DNA of 55,235 nucleotides from Prochloraceae cyanobacterium PL24a_bin.78 (GTDB lineage: Bacteria > Cyanobacteriota > Cyanobacteriia > Cyanobacteriales > JANQIW01). The position numbers and the translations under genes are program-made. Of the stretch, positions 52,230-55,235 are shown one piece after another; position 1 is the first letter of the stretch, and each line of letters begins with the position of its first letter. The stretch is taken from the NCBI GenBank assembly GCA_028281945.1, contig JANQIW010000049.1:1-55235 (forward strand), in the 5' to 3' direction. The notes beneath the pieces are model-generated. The model did no database searches. It saw only the letters and a program-made list of their open reading frames with translations, and was not told the DNA's origin.

Positions 52230-53213
52230 ATGAAATTCTTTAATCCTTTTGTTGTTAAATGGACTGCTTACGGATTATTTTGGGGAATATTAATTACTAC
52301 TATTATTGCTATTTTTACTTCTATTTCAGGTTGGAGTTATTATGGAGAACTTTTCTCCCATTTTCAAGTTCAATATTTAGTGATAACCACTATACTTTTA
52401 GTTTTATTATTGTTTACTCGTTATAAATATTTGATTATTATTAGCTTAATTTGCTGGGGAATGATCCTAAGTCAAATTCTTCCTTGGTATTTTCCTCACT
52501 GGGATAGAATCTCAAATCATGAGAGTAATCTAAAAATTTTCATTGCTAATCTCAATACTAATAATAAAAGTTATGATAAAGTTCTTTCTTTAGTTAAAAA
52601 GCAAAATCCTGATTTAGCTATTTTTATAGAAGTAGATGAAAAATGGATTAATCAATTAGATTCTCTTCAAGATATTCTCCCTTATTCTTTTGGGAAACCT
52701 CATCGGTTTCACCGAGGCATATATATTTATAGTAGATATAAAATAGAAAATCCTCAAATAAATTTCTTTTCTACTGAAAATCCTGTTATTATCGCAAATC
52801 TAACTATCAATAATCAAAAGTTATCTCTAATAGCGGCTCATCCTTCAGCACCTATTCGAGAAAGTTTATTTAACCAAAGGAATAAACAATTAGAAGAAAT
52901 AGGAAAATATATTAATACTTTAGAAAATCCTGTAATTATGGCAGGAGATTTTAATATCACCATGTGGTCTCCTTATTACAAAAAATTCATTGAGGAAACA
53001 GGATTAAAAGATACTCGTCGAGGATTTGGAGTCTTACCAACTTGGCCAGCTTCAGGAGGATATGCTAAGATTAATCTTTTAGTATCTTTAGTTTTATCAA
53101 TTCCCATTGATGGTTGTTTAGTTAGTGATGAAATTAAGGTAGCCTCTATTAAAACAGGAGAAAAGACTGATTCAGATCATCTACCTTTAATAACAAAACT
53201 ATTAATTAATTAA
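52230..53213 (+). CDS. Membrane-anchored endonuclease/exonuclease/phosphatase (EEP) family protein
   Basis: A 327-residue protein. Three hydrophobic segments (about 8-30, 45-62 and 68-85) are followed by an EEP phosphodiesterase domain (about 95-327). Visible catalytic elements are IANLNTNN (first strand with Asn), IFIEVDEKW (metal Glu), the later His in AAHPSAPI, MAGDFNITMWS (Asp and Asn) and the final SDHLPL (Asp-His pair). The N-terminal helices place the active domain at the outer face of the membrane. Relatives cleave nucleic acids, inositol phosphates or phospholipids; the substrate is unknown. It lies 65 bp after the Hik2-like gene and may be co-transcribed. Confidence 0.87.
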   Translation: MKFFNPFVVKWTAYGLFWGILITTIIAIFTSISGWSYYGELFSHFQVQYLVITTILLVLLLFTRYKYLIIISLICWGMILSQILPWYFPHWDRISNHESNLKIFIANLNTNNKSYDKVLSLVKKQNPDLAIFIEVDEKWINQLDSLQDILPYSFGKPHRFHRGIYIYSRYKIENPQINFFSTENPVIIANLTINNQKLSLIAAHPSAPIRESLFNQRNKQLEEIGKYINTLENPVIMAGDFNITMWSPYYKKFIEETGLKDTRRGFGVLPTWPASGGYAKINLLVSLVLSIPIDGCLVSDEIKVASIKTGEKTDSDHLPLITKLLIN

Positions 53214-53228
53214 GAAATTGTCAATATT

Positions 53229-53645
53229 TTAATTGTTAATTGCTTGACGATAAAAGTTTTTAATACCTTTAAGAATTGAATCAAAAACGGAAGGAGAAGG
53301 CTTTTCGGATAAATCAACATTTTGTAAGTAATTTAATAGTTTAGCTTCTTCAGTATCTACAATTTGATCGCTATAAATTAAGGCACTAATTGATTCTAAT
53401 AATTCTTGAAAATCTTCTTCTTTATCTTCACTATCTTGTAAATAATCTTCTAGCCATCGATAACATTCATTACTATCTACTTTGCCAATTAATAAACACT
53501 GTATTTCAGGATCATCTGCTAAATTATTTTCATGAGCTACACGCTTTAAATATTCTCTTTCTTCTGGTTGAATTTCTCCATCTATCCAAGCGGCACCATA
53601 GAGAATTTTGAGTAATTTTTTAGTTTTGTAATTATCTTCTATCAT
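53229..53645 (-). CDS. TerB-like helical protein
   Basis: A 138-residue acidic helical protein of the TerB type. The key stretch is KILYGAAWIDGEIQPEEREY, the paired-helix metal-binding site of TerB proteins, with Asp and Glu at the expected places; a second acidic helix pair (IYSDQIVDTEEAKLL) follows. TerB proteins occur in tellurite/stress gene sets and as adaptors in membrane-associated complexes. No other ter genes are in this window. It starts 4 bp before rsmB's stop and reads in the same direction, so it is the second gene of an rsmB-terB unit. Confidence 0.82.
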   Translation of the reverse strand: MIEDNYKTKKLLKILYGAAWIDGEIQPEEREYLKRVAHENNLADDPEIQCLLIGKVDSNECYRWLEDYLQDSEDKEEDFQELLESISALIYSDQIVDTEEAKLLNYLQNVDLSEKPSPSVFDSILKGIKNFYRQAINN

Positions 53646-53649
53646 TTTG

Positions 53650-55011
53650 TTAATCCTTTTTTAATTTAACCATAAAGAAACCATCCATTTGATGTTGATG
53701 AGGTAAAACTTTAATCATTCCTTCTCTATTAACAAAAAAAGCAGGGGGTGAATTAGGGGATGGTGTTTCGATTTGCCAATGAGGATGGGAATCTAGAAAA
53801 GATTGAATTACCTCTTCATTTTCGGTTGGATTTAGGGTACAAGTAGAATATACTAATCTTCCTCCAGATTTGACCCAAGTTGCGGTGCTTTGTAATAATT
53901 CTTTTTGTAATTGAGCTAGTTGGAGTATTTTTTCTGGTGTCTGTTTCCATCTAATATCTGGGCGTTTGTGGAGGGTTCCAAATCCTGAACATGGGGCATC
54001 TACTAATACTTTATCGGCTTTCTGGGTATATTGGGGCATTTTACGGCTATCTCCGACATGAGTGGCAATGGATTTGAGGTTTAAACGAAGGGCATTTTCG
54101 GTGACTTTTTTGAGGCGTTTTTCTAAGTAATCACATGCGATGATTTGTCCTGTATCTCCCATTAATTCGGCAATATGGGTGGTTTTTCCTCCTGGTGCGG
54201 CACAAGCATCTATAATTACTTCACTGGGTTGGGGATCGAGAAAATGGATAACTAATTGGGCACTACTATCTTGAATTATCCACCAGCCTTCTTTGAATCC
54301 TGGGAGTTTTTCAATGGAGCCGGTTTTACTTGTTAGCCTTAATGCTTGAGGTAAGTAAGGGATTTTTTCTACTTGGATTCCTGCTTGGGTGAATGCTTTT
54401 TCTGCTTCTTGAAGGGATATTTTTAAGATGTTTATTCTTAAATCTAGATTTGGTGCTTTATTGAAATAAGAAAATAATCTATCTGTATCTTCTAATGAGA
54501 ATTGTTTTAGAAATATTTCTACGATCCAATCTGGTAAACTATGTTTGATTCCTAGTTGGGAAATGTTATCTTCTGGTAAAACTAAGGGATCTTGATTAAC
54601 TGCATTGCGGATATATTGTCTTAATACGCCATTTACTACTCCTGAAAGTCCTTTTAAGTTATTTTCTTTGGCTAATTCAACTGTGGTATTAACGGCGGCT
54701 GATTGGGGAATTTGGTTAAGATAGCGCAATTGATATAAGCCTATATGGAGAATAATTCTTAATTTGGGGTTTTGTTGGTGTGCTTTCTTTTTTCCTAGCA
54801 AGTTTATTAGGCTATCTAGGGTTCTCTGTCTGCGCACTATTCCATATACTAATTCACATACGAGATTTCGATCGAGGTTGTTTAATTTGGCACGACTCAA
54901 GATTGCTTCTAATGCCATATCGGTATATGCCCCTTTTTGGTAGATCTTTTGTAGGGCTAAAAATGCTAGTTGACGTGGTTTTGGTGGTGGTTTTGGTGGT
55001 GATGATATCAA
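53650..55011 (-). CDS. rsmB: 16S rRNA (cytosine-967-C5) methyltransferase
   Basis: A 453-residue RNA m5C methyltransferase. Residues about 10-140 are the NusB-like RNA-binding domain (RQLAFLALQKIYQKGAYTD, NLVCELVYGIVRRQRTLD). The catalytic domain has the SAM motif DACAAPGGKTTHIAELMG, motif IV DAPCSGFGTLHKRPDIRW with its Cys, and the catalytic Cys in YSTCTLNPTENEE. Both cysteines needed for covalent catalysis and release are present. It starts at TTG 55011, just upstream of the first conserved block; GAGAAAA precedes it. The terB-like gene follows 4 bp later. Confidence 0.94.
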   Translation of the reverse strand: MISSPPKPPPKPRQLAFLALQKIYQKGAYTDMALEAILSRAKLNNLDRNLVCELVYGIVRRQRTLDSLINLLGKKKAHQQNPKLRIILHIGLYQLRYLNQIPQSAAVNTTVELAKENNLKGLSGVVNGVLRQYIRNAVNQDPLVLPEDNISQLGIKHSLPDWIVEIFLKQFSLEDTDRLFSYFNKAPNLDLRINILKISLQEAEKAFTQAGIQVEKIPYLPQALRLTSKTGSIEKLPGFKEGWWIIQDSSAQLVIHFLDPQPSEVIIDACAAPGGKTTHIAELMGDTGQIIACDYLEKRLKKVTENALRLNLKSIATHVGDSRKMPQYTQKADKVLVDAPCSGFGTLHKRPDIRWKQTPEKILQLAQLQKELLQSTATWVKSGGRLVYSTCTLNPTENEEVIQSFLDSHPHWQIETPSPNSPPAFFVNREGMIKVLPHQHQMDGFFMVKLKKD

Positions 55012-55133
55012 TTTTCTCTAATTTAAGTTCATCTAATATCAATTTATCTTTAATAATGATAAAGTTAAAAATTTCCAAATCTTGGATAATTAACCAAAAT
55101 TTATTTCCCATTCAACCCAATCTCCCCATCGTT

Positions 55134-55194
55134 GATTAAGTAATAAGCTTTGATTAAGTAATAAGTAATGAGTAATAAGTAATAAGTAAATAAG
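55134..55194. repeat. AAGTAAT-type simple repeat
   Basis: AAGTAATAAGTAAT-like units repeat at least five times, with one GAGTAAT variant. Related TTACTTATTACTT words occur at about 2185-2225, 27770-27800 and 27875-27915, so it is part of a dispersed low-complexity family in intergenic DNA. Confidence 0.75.
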
Positions 55195-55235
55195 ATATAC
55201 TCTTTTTCTCCCTTGTCTCAAGAAACTCCCTTGTC

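Noticed and set aside
53229..53645. Tellurite resistance operon
   Set aside because: Only a single TerB-like gene paired with rsmB; no terA, terC, terD or terE-like genes.
1..55235. tRNA, rRNA or insertion sequences
   Set aside because: No T-loop (GGTTCGAATCC-like) with matching cloverleaf, no rRNA segments and no transposase-like frames were noticed on reading both strands.

Overview
The window is chromosomal DNA from a low-GC (about one third G+C by eye) unicellular, chroococcalean-type cyanobacterium, plausibly in the Geminocystis/Cyanobacterium neighbourhood. Support: a plant-type zeta-carotene desaturase with its usual SRPBCC neighbour, a Hik2/CSK-type kinase, cyanobacterial DUF families (DUF1517-like, DUF1822, DUF1823, DUF2839), a short NifU-domain protein, and CHAT/STAND/WD40 proteins. 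No rRNA, tRNA, CRISPR array, transposase or phage gene was found. Genes are short transcription units on both strands separated by AT-rich spacers.

Layout. 0.6-2.1 kb: DUF1517-like protein and a lipoprotein. 2.2-8.9 kb: a dihydroxyacetone kinase locus. DhaM, HPr and Enzyme I are fused in one 861-residue protein (+ strand), facing dhaK, dhaL and a phosphonopyruvate-decarboxylase-like ThDP enzyme (- strand). Together these should move phosphate from PEP through EI, HPr and DhaM to the DhaL nucleotide and then to dihydroxyacetone. No sugar permease of the PTS is present. 9.1-15.4 kb: methyltransferase, a 14-blade WD40 protein, a MalK-type ATPase with two insertions, an aspartate aminotransferase and a universal stress protein. 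15.6-21.5 kb: a DRGH nuclease with no signal peptide, a 1 kb gene-free spacer, an EamA exporter, DUF1823, a phasin-like protein, a Cys-motif protein, a C/T-rich repeat array and a 46-residue small gene found by reading the sequence. 21.8-24.9 kb: SRPBCC protein, crtQ and a cyanobacterial hypothetical gene. 25.8-28.2 kb: a membrane-anchored helical-repeat protein and DUF2839.

28.2-33.5 kb (- strand): sigma-70-like factor, DUF1822 and a 1229-residue CHAT-STAND-TM-WD40 protein, which form a putative signalling or cell-fate operon. 33.6-38.3 kb: ABC exporter, DUF4419, a membrane protein with a C39-peptidase-like domain and a tail-anchored TPR-like protein; then argB.

39.4-46.8 kb (- strand): the most interesting locus. 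It is a compact operon encoding a vWA protein with an FHA-like tail, a large tubulin/FtsZ-like protein with a SHOCT tail, a MotA/TolQ/ExbB-type channel with a very long helical tail (ZorA-like) and a MotB/OmpA-type protein (ZorB-like) that keeps the putative proton-carrying Asp. A related gene set was predicted computationally as an FtsZl-1 membrane-remodelling system. The combination with a complete ion-driven stator pair looks like an uncharacterised energised cytoskeletal machine, possibly for envelope remodelling or defence.

47-55 kb: Hpt protein, Cys-motif membrane protein, tyrA, a voltage-gated-type K+ channel with a zinc ribbon, nfu, the Hik2-like kinase, an EEP-family phosphodiesterase, TerB and rsmB. 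Several genes (the MalK-like ATPase, vWA, rsmB, Hpt, the ABC exporter and the gene at 23.9 kb) appear to start with TTG or GTG.
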